A stretch of 38,116 nt of DNA from Deltaproteobacteria bacterium HGW-Deltaproteobacteria-1 (GCA_002840635.1 PHBN01000003.1:1-38116), one strand, 5' to 3'; shown: positions 6,805 to 15,725, numbered from the stretch's first letter. Numbers and translations are program-made. Notes: generated from the letters alone by a model not told the origin.

Positions 6805-6855
6805 ACGGTTAAGGCCATGCCCTGCCATTACCAGTGGAGACATGGCCTTAACCGT
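6805..6855. terminator. 15-bp inverted repeat at the end of the trb operon
   Basis: Perfect 15-base arms (ACGGTTAAGGCCATG / CATGGCCTTAACCGT) enclose 21 bases. It lies 55 bases beyond the DUF2274 stop and just before traX. Read on the minus strand, the stem is followed by CTTCAACTTTTTACC, a short T-run at a distance, so it may be a transcript end or a partial stop before traX. Confidence 0.45.
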
Positions 6856-6909
6856 TAGTGAGGGTAAGAATGACTAATTTTCCGCCGCCTTTGGTGAGGC
6901 CAAGAAAGA

Positions 6910-7161
6910 TTAGATTTTCGCCCCACTTATTTTGCCCGCCGTTTTATTTTGAGTCCGGAATTTTTTAAATGATTGATCCCTATTCAAAAATGCCTCTAGC
7001 ATCTTCGGCCCAAGAACCTCGACGGTTGATTTTACACCATACGATGACTCGTAAGCATCGACATACAGTAACAATGAATCGTAAATACTTTGTTTTACTT
7101 TAAATCTCAAAGGCACTTCTTTTTCATCCTCAATTTTAGGCAGACTGACTTTATTACTCAT
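6910..7161 (-). CDS. DUF2274 protein following trbI
   Basis: The 83-residue protein (PLRFKVKQSIYDSLLLYVDAYE, then EVLGPKMLEAFLNRDQSFKKF) has the layout of DUF2274: a short N-terminal strand, helices suggesting a ribbon-helix-helix-like fold, and the conserved end around a lone Asp before a basic helix. In Tn4371-type elements this gene sits directly behind trbI, as it does here with a 27-base gap. The family is of unknown function, possibly a small DNA-binding accessory of transfer. A GGAGAT ribosome site precedes the start. Confidence 0.82.
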   Translation of the reverse strand: MSNKVSLPKIEDEKEVPLRFKVKQSIYDSLLLYVDAYESSYGVKSTVEVLGPKMLEAFLNRDQSFKKFRTQNKTAGKISGAKI

Positions 7162-7188
7162 AATGATGATCTCCTTCTTTTAGATATA

Positions 7189-8616
7189 TTAAGATTTATA
7201 CGGCCTTAAAATCATATCCTTATTAACAAAGACGTTGAATTTAAAACCAGGTCGGATTTCAAGAGTTGGTTGCACGTTTAGATTTTTTTCAACTATTTTC
7301 GATCCGACTTTGTTAATATCTTCCGCTGCGCCCGATACGGCCAACTGGCCATAATCTGCCGTCCCTGAATCGTAATTACCCGCTGCAATTTTTGCTGAAG
7401 TTGAAAGTGTTGTGCTGAGGATAACGCCCAGGAGCAATTTAGCGAAATGATTATTAACCTGATCTGATAAGCCAGAATAACCAGACAGATCCGCGCCATT
7501 CATGCCTTCTAAATTAATCGAATCGCCATTCGGAAAAATCATCCGTGTCCAGACGATTAATACTCTCTCCTGGGCATAGGCAACTTTTGAGTCGTATTCG
7601 CCAATCACGCGAGTGCCTTGGGGGATCAATAAATGCTCCCCTGTCACAGTGTCATAAACATTCTCTCGAACTTGGCCAACAATGCCACCAGGAAGATCGG
7701 AATTTATACCGGTGATCAAAAGACCAGGAATAATGGAACCCGCTTTTACTTCATAGGGAGAAATTGCTTCTAGTAAGGAGTTTTTTAGGTAGGCCTCTTT
7801 ATCTTTTGATTCCTTTTGATCTTTTATGAATTTTCGTTTCTCTGTTTGTAAATTCTGATCATCTTTGGTTCCGCCACCCAAGCCGCCTGCGCTGCCTAAA
7901 ACCGAAGATATCATCGCTTCCCTACTACTAATAGCTTGTTGGACACTCTCCGCGCCTGCATTCTCGGATTTTGTTTGTGAACGTGATTGTGAGGTTTGGC
8001 TGGAAGAAAATCCTATTGGGCTTTTACGAGCCGCCTGCAACTCTTTTTCAATCTCCACCTGCCGCGGGTCGATCTGTCTCTTGCTGGTATCAGCTGGATT
8101 TATTTTGTCATTCGCTTGGGCGTTACTTATGTTACCTCCACTATATGATTTTATTGCGTCGTTAGATATGTCTTTTATGCTTCCGATTTGCCCCGACACA
8201 GTCCCTTGTCGCATATCTCGTACTCTTTGCGCCTTTAATCTATTCTCTTCTTCGAATTTAGCGACCTCGCTATATTTACCGGGGACCGCCGTCACTGAAT
8301 CAGGCGTTTTTTGAAGATATGTTTTACTATCGTCCTTCTTCCCTTCCAAAGCCGCCGCCTCTGCTATTTCTTGCGGGGTTAAATGTTTTTTCGGTTGCAA
8401 AGCATGCAGCATGGCAAAAAATGAAATCAAGACAATCACAGCGCTAATCGAAATAATAACTTTCCGGTTAAATCGTGTTCCTGTGGGTGGTGTTGTATTA
8501 AGAAGGCTCCCGGTTGCAGACACACCCATTGGTTCTTCTTTGGGTGGAAGATCATTTTTTACAGGCTGCCTCTCAGAGCCCGGCCTTTTTCTAATTTCAA
8601 ATCCCAAAAACTTCAT
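7189..8616 (-). CDS. trbI: TrbI, VirB10-type channel scaffold
   Basis: This 475-residue protein has one N-terminal membrane helix (KVIISISAVIVLISFFAML, about 50-70), a long Gln/Ser/Lys-rich periplasmic linker, and the VirB10 core: SPYEVKAGSIIPGLLITGIN, IPQGTRVIGEYDSKVAYAQ, MIFPNGDSINLEGM, GADLSGYSGLSDQVNNHF. VirB10 proteins span both membranes and connect inner-membrane energy to the outer-membrane pore of the type IV secretion system. Length and domain order are normal. It follows trbG by 11 bases. Confidence 0.97.
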   Translation of the reverse strand: MKFLGFEIRKRPGSERQPVKNDLPPKEEPMGVSATGSLLNTTPPTGTRFNRKVIISISAVIVLISFFAMLHALQPKKHLTPQEIAEAAALEGKKDDSKTYLQKTPDSVTAVPGKYSEVAKFEEENRLKAQRVRDMRQGTVSGQIGSIKDISNDAIKSYSGGNISNAQANDKINPADTSKRQIDPRQVEIEKELQAARKSPIGFSSSQTSQSRSQTKSENAGAESVQQAISSREAMISSVLGSAGGLGGGTKDDQNLQTEKRKFIKDQKESKDKEAYLKNSLLEAISPYEVKAGSIIPGLLITGINSDLPGGIVGQVRENVYDTVTGEHLLIPQGTRVIGEYDSKVAYAQERVLIVWTRMIFPNGDSINLEGMNGADLSGYSGLSDQVNNHFAKLLLGVILSTTLSTSAKIAAGNYDSGTADYGQLAVSGAAEDINKVGSKIVEKNLNVQPTLEIRPGFKFNVFVNKDMILRPYKS

Positions 8617-8627
8617 TTAATTCCTCC

Positions 8628-9572
8628 TTATTTAGAAGCTTTACCGCTACGAGTAATGACAACGGTCTCTTTCATTCCATTCCGTAGCTCGGCCTGATTG
8701 AAAATGCGGTCAACCACATAGTAATTATCTTTGACTCGATAATTAACTAGATTTACTTGGCCATCATCCTTAATAAATAAAGCCGGCGCTTCCCCGGCTT
8801 TCATACCGTCTGCCATTTGAATATAGGTTTTTAAGCCATCGTCAAAAACCATTTTAGGCAACCAGGAATACGGTTGGCCAAACCAGGAATGTTGAGATTC
8901 AATAGAATATGCAAAGCATAGCTTATCAGGTGATATGTTCCCGGAGATGTTATGTTTTTTCTCTTTTGCTTGTCTTCTTAAGTAGGTCATTTTTTCTTCA
9001 TGAGAATAAAGCCAACCTATAAAGGGATTATAAAAATTGGATGCTTTGGCTTGAATTTGATAAGAATGTTTATCGGTCATAATGACAAAATTAGTGGTTA
9101 TTTTATTTTTAAGAGGCTTAACGAGCACATGCCATTGCTTGGCCTCCCCTGCCCCGGATTGTGCTTTATCAATCACCCATCGTAAGGTATCCCCGCCGCC
9201 TACAAATAGAAGTTCTTCGCCCGGTTGTAACTGAATATCCGTGATGTGCCCCTCTTTGCAGAACATCTCGTAGATCGCCGTTGTGGTATAATTAAAAAAT
9301 ACTTTCCCCTGCAGCGTCACAAGATCATCAAACTCCTGCATTGCATCCTCTGTCGCTTTTCGGACAACTCTTTTTGCCTTCGCCTCTCTGCGGATCTCTT
9401 TTGGGGTCATTGAAGCAATAACTATCTTTTTCTTTACGTATTGCGGTTTGATAGACTCCAAGTCGCTGGTTGATAATGTCTGTGTCCCCTGCCCGTCCGG
9501 AACAGTTTGAGAACCAGCCACTGAAGCAAGGAATAAGACTAGAATTATGGAAATATAAATTATGCGATACAT
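8628..9572 (-). CDS. trbG: TrbG, VirB9-type outer-membrane core protein
   Basis: A signal peptide (MYRIIYISIILVLFLASVAG) precedes a charged linker and the VirB9 beta domain: IQLQPGEELLFVGGGDTLRW, KPLKNKITTNFVIMTDKHSY, and a C-terminal part with PYSWLPKMVFDDGLKTYIQM and VNYRVKDNYYVVDRIF. VirB9 proteins form the outer-membrane ring with VirB10 and a small VirB7 lipoprotein. The 314 residues are usual for the family. No separate VirB7-like trbH is seen between trbG and trbI. Confidence 0.96.
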   Translation of the reverse strand: MYRIIYISIILVLFLASVAGSQTVPDGQGTQTLSTSDLESIKPQYVKKKIVIASMTPKEIRREAKAKRVVRKATEDAMQEFDDLVTLQGKVFFNYTTTAIYEMFCKEGHITDIQLQPGEELLFVGGGDTLRWVIDKAQSGAGEAKQWHVLVKPLKNKITTNFVIMTDKHSYQIQAKASNFYNPFIGWLYSHEEKMTYLRRQAKEKKHNISGNISPDKLCFAYSIESQHSWFGQPYSWLPKMVFDDGLKTYIQMADGMKAGEAPALFIKDDGQVNLVNYRVKDNYYVVDRIFNQAELRNGMKETVVITRSGKASK

Positions 9573-9602
9573 TATAATGCCTCCTTAAAATGATAAAATG
9601 TT

Positions 9603-10295
9603 TTAAATCTCTTTTGCCCATGCCCAATCTGAAATGTACATTCCGAGCGGATTGTTTAAAATATCCTTCTCGTTCGTCGGTTGTTTAAAATCGACGGTCA
9701 GAACGCCTGTCATTTTGTAGGTTTCTTTCAATCCGCCGCCTTTTTCAAAAACGTCTTCGACCCATCGCACCTGATAGGTTTTTGCTGACATTTTAATCAC
9801 CCCGGTTAATTTGACCGACACAGTTTCTTCTCCAACCTTAGACATGGGGTTTTCCTGTTTTATATATTCGTTCATTTTAATAGCCGCTCTTGGCTTCATA
9901 AATAGGTAAGCGTTAATCCAGTCGTTCTTCTTTACGACAATATCCAAAGGCACTCCCCGGACCTCATGAACCCACTTTCCAAGAAAATATTTAATTTCAT
10001 TGTCCTGGGGAGCCCGGCTTGTTTCAATTGCCTTAACAGAAGATAAGACTTCGCCATCGGGACCAACTTGAACAATATATGGAACTACAGCACTTTTGGT
10101 TGATTGATAAATTAAGCCGAATAAAAGCAATATACATAAACCGAAAATACCGAGAGCCGCTAATCGCCAGTTAGCCGCCTGGACGCGAGCATTGCCAATG
10201 CGGCTGTCCCACTCCTCTTTTGCACGAATATATGGGGAAACCGGCAAGCTGTCGGGCTTCATATTTGCCACAGGTTGTTTAAACTCATCGCTCAT
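9603..10295 (-). CDS. trbF: TrbF, VirB8-type assembly protein
   Basis: The 230-residue protein has a cytoplasmic N-terminus (PYIRAKEEWDSRIGNARVQA), one membrane helix (LAALGIFGLCILLLFGLIY), then the periplasmic NTF2-like VirB8 domain ending in TGVLTVDFKQP and NPLGMYISDWAWAKEI. The PYxxAxxEWDxRxG motif and the NPLGxYxxxxxW end are typical of TrbF. VirB8 proteins nucleate channel assembly at the inner membrane. Spacing to trbL (34 bases) and trbG (30 bases) fits one operon. Confidence 0.97.
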   Translation of the reverse strand: MSDEFKQPVANMKPDSLPVSPYIRAKEEWDSRIGNARVQAANWRLAALGIFGLCILLLFGLIYQSTKSAVVPYIVQVGPDGEVLSSVKAIETSRAPQDNEIKYFLGKWVHEVRGVPLDIVVKKNDWINAYLFMKPRAAIKMNEYIKQENPMSKVGEETVSVKLTGVIKMSAKTYQVRWVEDVFEKGGGLKETYKMTGVLTVDFKQPTNEKDILNNPLGMYISDWAWAKEI

Positions 10296-10329
10296 AAAGA
10301 TTTACCTCCCTAAATAGTTATAAATATCA

Positions 10330-11391
10330 TTATGGTTTAGCCGAATTACTGCTTGGAGCCATCCTGGCTGCCGCCGCCGTTGCGTTCATTGAAGCCGCAG
10401 GCGCCATCGCAGGCGGAGAGGCCGAAAATCCGGCAGTCTTCATGGCGCTGGCAACGGAACCGCCGACTAGGTCAGCGTTTTTCTGTGAAGCTCTGCCTGA
10501 CGCACCGGTCAATTTATCAATCATACGGTGCCCCCCTGCTCCCGCTGTACCGGCGGTATAAGCCCCGGCAAGACCAAAACCAGCAGCCGCACCGGGTGTT
10601 AACGATGGATGACCCATGAGGAAACCAGAAGCCATGCCCGGAACGGACCAAGCAAGGAAAGCGATTGCAAGAGAACCCAACAATGTGTGAAAACATTGTG
10701 CGTATGTTGGAGTGGTGGGCAATACCCAAGCGGCAACAATAGGAATCGCAGCGGATGCGATAAAGCTAAGAACCATTAGCTTGATGCCAAATCCAATCAC
10801 AGCGCCAATGGCTTTTTCTCCCAAAAAAGCTGTGTGTTTGAAAGTGCCGAAGGGGATTAAAATTAAGGCAACCGCAGCAATAATGTAAAATTCAAGATAC
10901 GTTAAAAAAATTTGAATTCCGATTACAAAAAAACATAGCACTATTGCAATCCCGGCAAGCCCCATAATTATCATCTTCGGTAGGTTAAGCAATGCCCCAA
11001 GCGTGCTTAAACTATCCAAATATGTGAATATAGGCCCTGCAATAAAAATACCTTTTTCCGAAATCAAAGAAGGATCGGTAAACGCTGCAATAGACAAACC
11101 TCCCCCTCCGGCCTTTAATCCAACCATGGAAAAACTTTTTAAGATTACATTGGTAAGCCACGCATAATTAACAACGATCCAAATGAATAATCCATATTTC
11201 AAGATTTTCTGAATCAGTGTTTTAAGATGATCTTGGTCGTCCAAGTTCATGATAATGGCCAACACAAGGTCCAGGATAATTAATGTCCCCAAAAGCCATT
11301 TGGCATCACCCATTATATTGCCAACACCAGCAGAAAACACATTGCCGAATTGATTCATTAATGATGTTAATATTCCCGCATCAGGTGTCAT
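10330..11391 (-). CDS. trbL: TrbL, VirB6-type polytopic channel protein
   Basis: The 353 residues contain about six membrane helices (for example WLLGTLIILDLVLAIIM, IIMGLAGIAIVLCFFVIGI, LEFYIIAAVALILIPFG) and a Gly/Ala/Ser-rich cytoplasmic tail after residue 260. The FYIIAAVALILIPFGTF and GAVIGFGIKLMVL segments are hallmarks of TrbL/VirB6. This protein lines the DNA path in the inner membrane. It starts two bases after trbK, implying coupled translation. The low-complexity tail (MAPAASMNATAAAARM) is a common feature of TrbL. Confidence 0.95.
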   Translation of the reverse strand: MTPDAGILTSLMNQFGNVFSAGVGNIMGDAKWLLGTLIILDLVLAIIMNLDDQDHLKTLIQKILKYGLFIWIVVNYAWLTNVILKSFSMVGLKAGGGGLSIAAFTDPSLISEKGIFIAGPIFTYLDSLSTLGALLNLPKMIIMGLAGIAIVLCFFVIGIQIFLTYLEFYIIAAVALILIPFGTFKHTAFLGEKAIGAVIGFGIKLMVLSFIASAAIPIVAAWVLPTTPTYAQCFHTLLGSLAIAFLAWSVPGMASGFLMGHPSLTPGAAAGFGLAGAYTAGTAGAGGHRMIDKLTGASGRASQKNADLVGGSVASAMKTAGFSASPPAMAPAASMNATAAAARMAPSSNSAKP

Positions 11392-11393
11392 AA

Positions 11394-11696
11394 TTAATGG
11401 ATCTCCTTAAACCCGATGCCCCTGGAAACTTTCTTGCCCGGATCATCCATACCCGTTATGCCCTTCATAACCCTTTGATTGTCAGCTTTTGACCAGGACA
11501 GGATTGCCGCTTGGCAATCTTTATCGTTTTGCATTGTCGCCGCATCCATCTTCTTGCATTCCTCGATTCTGGCGGATCTTTCGACCTCATGTGTGTCGTA
11601 ATATTCAACGGTGCGTGCTGCTTTGTCCCCACATGCTGAAATGATCATTAGGCTTAGTGCCAGTGCTAAAAATAACAATGTTCTTCTGGTCTTCAT
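11394..11696 (-). CDS. trbK: TrbK/EexN-like entry-exclusion lipoprotein with a TrbJ-like tail
   Basis: The 100-residue protein begins with a lipoprotein signal peptide (LALSLMIISACGDK; lipobox Cys22) followed by the exclusion-protein pattern of two Cys in EECKKMD and NDKDCQAAILSW. TrbK of IncP plasmids is a membrane lipoprotein that blocks entry of a second copy, and the position between trbJ and trbL fits. The last 30 residues, starting ADNQRVMKGITGMDDP and ending GFKEIH, nearly duplicate the end of TrbJ, and the DNA is similar too. Known TrbK proteins are, as I remember, shorter and lack such a tail. The exclusion role is inferred from layout and motifs. Confidence 0.8.
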   Translation of the reverse strand: MKTRRTLLFLALALSLMIISACGDKAARTVEYYDTHEVERSARIEECKKMDAATMQNDKDCQAAILSWSKADNQRVMKGITGMDDPGKKVSRGIGFKEIH

Positions 11697-11717
11697 GTTT
11701 CACCTCTCAATAAGTAT

Positions 11718-11736
11718 CCCCCGGCATAACCGGGGG
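11718..11736. terminator. Hairpin between trbJ and trbK
   Basis: Seven-base arms (CCCCCGG / CCGGGGG) enclose CATAA, just downstream of trbJ within the trb operon. There is no T-run on the minus strand, so it probably stabilises the upstream message or gives partial termination, lowering expression from trbK onward. Confidence 0.5.
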
Positions 11737-11757
11737 GTTTACTAAAGATAAACAGCT

Positions 11758-12558
11758 TTAATGAATTTCCTTAAAGCCTTCGCCGCTAGGAGATGCTTTT
11801 AACGGATCATCCATACCGGTTATACCCTTCATAACCCTTTGATTATCCGCCATCGCAATCTCTTTCCGCTGAACTTCTTCGCCGATTTGCGATGCCTGCA
11901 ATCTGTGAGCCGCCGCCAAGAAGGTCTGCATTCGCATCAGTTGGCGTGTGTTTACGGCTCCAAGCTGGTTAGCAACCTGGGCCACTTCGAGCGCCCCTTG
12001 GGCACTGTCGGAATTGCTTAACAAATCTTCGATGTTTCCTGCGTCACTCTCCATTTCCTCGATCATGCCTTGTGTCTTCATGGCATCATAGACAGCATTA
12101 TTTGTCTGCGCCGCGAGATTCTTGGATTGCTTTAACCAATCATCGAATGTCCCTTCCGCATATCCGCCAATATCTTTGTAAAGCTTGCTGTACTTGTCTT
12201 CCATAGCCTCATAACGTAAGGGTAAACCTTTTGCTGAATAGATTGCCCCCTTGATTTTAAAGAGAGTGTCTTTAAATGAAGTAAGGTTTTTAAACGAATT
12301 TGCTATATTCATATTCGCTAAATTTTTCGCTTCATTTTCGAGGCTCTTTACCTGGTTCCCTATACCTTCGATCTGGTTTGCGATCTGCTCGACAGAATTG
12401 ACTTCTGTGAGTAGATTTTCAACAAAGTTAAGGATGGTTGAGGCCAGGTTTGCTATGTCAATGACCGGGATTCCCGCGTGAGCGGGTGGCGCATAAACCC
12501 CGCCAAAGCAAATCACCATAGCCATTATAACGATTATTTTCTTAGCTGATCTTCTCAT
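11758..12558 (-). CDS. trbJ: TrbJ, VirB5-type pilus-associated protein
   Basis: A signal peptide (KIIVIMAMVICFGGVYAPPAHA) leads into GIPVIDIANLASTILNFVENL, the standard TrbJ mature start, followed by a long helical coiled-coil-like domain (VEQIANQIEGIGNQVKSLEN; QLMRMQTFLAAAHRLQAS). VirB5/TrbJ proteins sit at the pilus tip or in the periplasm and help contact recipients. I chose the ATG at 12558 with GGAGGAG upstream; the tracked start is a TTG inside that ribosome site. The final 30 residues recur in TrbK. A hairpin follows the stop. Confidence 0.94.
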   Translation of the reverse strand: MRRSAKKIIVIMAMVICFGGVYAPPAHAGIPVIDIANLASTILNFVENLLTEVNSVEQIANQIEGIGNQVKSLENEAKNLANMNIANSFKNLTSFKDTLFKIKGAIYSAKGLPLRYEAMEDKYSKLYKDIGGYAEGTFDDWLKQSKNLAAQTNNAVYDAMKTQGMIEEMESDAGNIEDLLSNSDSAQGALEVAQVANQLGAVNTRQLMRMQTFLAAAHRLQASQIGEEVQRKEIAMADNQRVMKGITGMDDPLKASPSGEGFKEIH

Positions 12559-12644
12559 TCGCTCCTCCAATCTTAAGATTTATATTTCGTATGTTTTGCC
12601 TGCATAAGGTAAATTTGAAGTCAATGTTCCTCATTGATCTTCAT

Positions 12645-15077
12645 TTATGCCGCCTCCTTTTTCAGAATGTTCAAAAGGGTGTTGTAAAAATCGAGAGCGT
12701 AGGGCAATTTTTTCCACAACCCGAGCCATTGAACATTAAAGTCAACGTCTTTATTGGCTTGATACTCAGAAACCATCTTTCTATCTTCCGGCGAGCTTGC
12801 TGCACAATAAGCCAGGGCAGCCGGGGATAAGGCCAATTCAAAAAGGCGGCAACCAACGGTGGATTTATAATAGTATTGGCGTTTTGGAGCAGCCATTCCG
12901 ATAATTTCAATTTCCCGGTCGTTTAATCCATAGCCCCTATATATTGCCGATATACGCTCATCGAGGGCGTTGTTATTGGGTAAAAATATTTTAGTCGGAC
13001 AGGATTCTTTGATGACCGTGGCAATGGTGCTGTCTTCCACATCGGCCAGACTTTGCGAGGCAAAGACAACGGCAACGTTGGCCTTGCGCAAAACTTTTAA
13101 CCATTCTCTGATTTTTGCCGCGAATATGGGATTATCAAGAAACATCCAACATTCATCGAGGACTAAAATGGTCGGCACCCCGGTGAAGCGCTGCTCCAGT
13201 TTATGAAACAGATATGAAAGTGTTGGCTGTACGGCTGCTTGTAAATTCATGAGTTTTGCCATTTCAAAAACTTGCCATCGCCCATAAGACAGGGTGTCAC
13301 GTGTTGAGTCGAATAACTGCCCGAAAGGGCCGTTGATGGTTGCGGGCTCCAGTGCTTGGCGGAGTTTTGCGTCTTGCAGCAAAAGAGAGAAGCCAGTTAT
13401 TGTCCGTTCTTCCCTGGGCGAAGCCGATAGCGAAAGAAGCGCCGTCCATACGGATTTTTTGACTTCCGGTGTGACCACCACATTTTCCGAAACAAGAAAT
13501 TCGTGTATCCAGCTCGCCGCCCATGCCCTTTCCGAGGCGTTGTCAATCGCGGCTAAAGGCTGAAACGCCAGCGCGGAGCCGTCTCCAGCAAGATCGTAAA
13601 AGTCACCACCCACGCCCGCCGTGAGGGCTTTCACGGATGCATCCTTGTCAAAGTAATAGACTTGTGCGTCCTTATAACGGCGGAACTGAGCTGCTATAAA
13701 AGACAATAAAACCGACTTGCCGGAACCGGTCGGGCCAACAATCATGGTGTGTCCTACGTCGCCGACGTACAGATCAAGCCGGAAAGGGGTATAACCGGAA
13801 GTTTGCGTCTGTATGAGAACAGGCGCATTCAAATGTTTGTTTTTTTCCGGGCCAGCCCATACCGCAGATAGCGGGAAGATATGTGACAGGTTGAGTGTCG
13901 ATAAAATCGGGCGGCGGACATTTGCCCGGCACAAGCCAGGAATGCTGCCAAACCAAGCATCAACCGCGTTCAGCGTTTCATTAATCACCGTAAAGCCCAG
14001 GCCATTAATTGTTTTTTCTAATGCCCTGACCTTTTTTTCAGCCATGTTATAATCCTTATCCATAACAATAGCCGACGCTGTGAAATAACCGTAGCTGACA
14101 ACATCATCTGCCACTTCCTGCAACGCAGAATCGGCATCCATCGCCTTGTTTGTGGCGTCGTTATCAACAATTGCACTCTCCGTGCCGGTAATAGTTTCTT
14201 TAATTAATGTGGCAATCCCCTTGCGTTTGGAAAACCACATTCGCCTATATCTTCCGAGTTCAGCAATGGCTTCCTTTTTGTCGAGTGGTAAAAACCGCGT
14301 CACCCATCGATACTCAAAATTTAGTTTGTTCAGATTATCGAGTATTCCGGGTGTGGTGCTGCCCGGAAAGCCTAATATTGAAACAACCCGCAAATGATAA
14401 TCGCCAAGCCGTGGTTCTAAGCCCGATATTAAGGGCGTATCCGCGATAACGCCATCGAGATACATTGGTGTTTCCGGGGTTTTTACAAAATGATGTTCCG
14501 GCGAGACACAGCTGTGCAAATAAGTTAACGTCTCATCATCATCTAATGGTTGTGCTTCCGGTAATATGTCGGACAGCAGAGAATAGAGCCGGTCACATTC
14601 GTTGATAAATGTCTTTAAATGAGTCTCGTATGTGTCACTCGCGATCGCCTGACCTCTTTCAATAAAAAAGTCTTCTATTTTTTTCTGTTGATCTGCTGGC
14701 GGCAAATAAACCAGTGTTAAATAATATTTACTCTCATAGTGATTGCCGGCAGAGAAAAAAGTCCTTCTTTCTTCGTCGATCATCAGCGTTACCGGATCGC
14801 AAAAGACCGATTCTTGATAGCCCTGGCTTTTAATTCGTAAAGCCTCACAGTAAATCCCCCACCCTCCCCCAAGTCTTTTAATGGCGTTGTTGAGCCGGGC
14901 AGTCACAGACACCAGCTCAGCTTGCGTGGCGCTATCAAGATCGGGCCCACGAAATGAAAATGACCGCTGCATAGAACCGTCTTTGTTTAAAATAACGCCG
15001 GGGGCAATAAGGAAAGCCCAGGGGAGATAATCTGTCAGCTTGTCGGGTTTTTTCTTGTATTCGCTTAAATTTATCAT
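12645..15077 (-). CDS. trbE: TrbE, VirB4-type ATPase
   Basis: The 810-residue protein has the CagE/TrbE N-terminal domain (YLPWAFLIAPGVILNKDGSM, RLGGGWGIYCEALR) and a C-terminal ATPase with Walker A GPTGSGKSVLLSF, Walker B ILVLDECWMFL and the VVFASQSLADVE segment. It is the main inner-membrane-associated motor for pilus building and substrate transfer. Length is typical. The gene lies 22 bases after trbD and about 86 bases before the trbJ start. Confidence 0.98.
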   Translation of the reverse strand: MINLSEYKKKPDKLTDYLPWAFLIAPGVILNKDGSMQRSFSFRGPDLDSATQAELVSVTARLNNAIKRLGGGWGIYCEALRIKSQGYQESVFCDPVTLMIDEERRTFFSAGNHYESKYYLTLVYLPPADQQKKIEDFFIERGQAIASDTYETHLKTFINECDRLYSLLSDILPEAQPLDDDETLTYLHSCVSPEHHFVKTPETPMYLDGVIADTPLISGLEPRLGDYHLRVVSILGFPGSTTPGILDNLNKLNFEYRWVTRFLPLDKKEAIAELGRYRRMWFSKRKGIATLIKETITGTESAIVDNDATNKAMDADSALQEVADDVVSYGYFTASAIVMDKDYNMAEKKVRALEKTINGLGFTVINETLNAVDAWFGSIPGLCRANVRRPILSTLNLSHIFPLSAVWAGPEKNKHLNAPVLIQTQTSGYTPFRLDLYVGDVGHTMIVGPTGSGKSVLLSFIAAQFRRYKDAQVYYFDKDASVKALTAGVGGDFYDLAGDGSALAFQPLAAIDNASERAWAASWIHEFLVSENVVVTPEVKKSVWTALLSLSASPREERTITGFSLLLQDAKLRQALEPATINGPFGQLFDSTRDTLSYGRWQVFEMAKLMNLQAAVQPTLSYLFHKLEQRFTGVPTILVLDECWMFLDNPIFAAKIREWLKVLRKANVAVVFASQSLADVEDSTIATVIKESCPTKIFLPNNNALDERISAIYRGYGLNDREIEIIGMAAPKRQYYYKSTVGCRLFELALSPAALAYCAASSPEDRKMVSEYQANKDVDFNVQWLGLWKKLPYALDFYNTLLNILKKEAA

Positions 15078-15099
15078 CTTATCATCCTTTGATTACTTA

Positions 15100-15357
15100 T
15101 CATGTTGAATAATAGCGCTTTTGTTTAATGTGACGCCGGAAGCAGTCAAAAAATTGCGGATCTCGTTTTGTCATGACGACCGCTGCACAATGAAGGGCAA
15201 GACTTATAGGAATTACATAAAATGATTGCAGTCCTATTCCAAAAGCGGCAGCTATGGTGCCGTTTAGTATGGCAATAGTCCTCGGTACACCTGCCATAAG
15301 GATCTGTTCGGTTAATGATCTGTGCAAAGGCATTTCGAATCCTTCAATTTCAATCAT
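15100..15357 (-). CDS. trbD: TrbD, VirB3-type membrane protein
   Basis: The 85-residue protein reads FEMPLHRSLTEQILMAGVPR, the conserved TrbD/VirB3 start, then two hydrophobic segments (IAILNGTIAAAFGIGLQSF; VIPISLALHCAAVVMTKRDP) and DPQFFDCFRRHIKQKRYY. VirB3 partners the VirB4 ATPase, and the gene directly precedes trbE. A GGAGGGG ribosome site lies before the ATG. Confidence 0.95.
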   Translation of the reverse strand: MIEIEGFEMPLHRSLTEQILMAGVPRTIAILNGTIAAAFGIGLQSFYVIPISLALHCAAVVMTKRDPQFFDCFRRHIKQKRYYST

Positions 15358-15368
15358 GAGTCCCCCTC

Positions 15369-15689
15369 CTAAAAACCTAAGCCGCCGCCGTAGCCGAAGA
15401 ACGAAAGGCCGAAAGAAGACGCCGAAAAGGCAATTGACAGGCCAAACACTATGCCCAATATTTTACGCATAAGGCCGCCGCCTTCGCCAAAGGCAAGAGC
15501 GAGGCCGGTAATGCAAATGGCAACGACCCCGGCTATTTTGGCGACCGGTCCGGTGATTGACTCTAAAATGGTTGTTAAAGGTCCCTCCCAGGGCATTCCT
15601 GTCCCGCTTGCAAAAGCAGAACCGGGAATAAGACACAACATGGCAACAAAGGTTAAAATCAAAACTTCTCCAACGTAACTTTTTTTCAT
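15369..15689 (-). CDS. trbC: TrbC, VirB2-type major pilin
   Basis: The 106-residue precursor has a signal peptide (VLILTFVAMLCLIPGSAFA), then MPWEGPLTTILESITGPVAK, which closely follows the TrbC pilin pattern, and two hydrophobic helices with a Gly-rich end (GEGGGLMRKILGIVFG). In IncP systems the pilin is trimmed and cyclised by TraF, which is also present. The position after trbB is standard. Confidence 0.95.
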   Translation of the reverse strand: MKKSYVGEVLILTFVAMLCLIPGSAFASGTGMPWEGPLTTILESITGPVAKIAGVVAICITGLALAFGEGGGLMRKILGIVFGLSIAFSASSFGLSFFGYGGGLGF

Positions 15690-15725
15690 CTCTCTAATCC
15701 CCTCTTTCTTCTTTAGTGTTAAATA

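Noticed and set aside
10353-10619. Plus-strand ORFs inside trb genes and the relaxase
   Set aside because: All lie fully antisense to well-identified genes and show shadow-frame composition.
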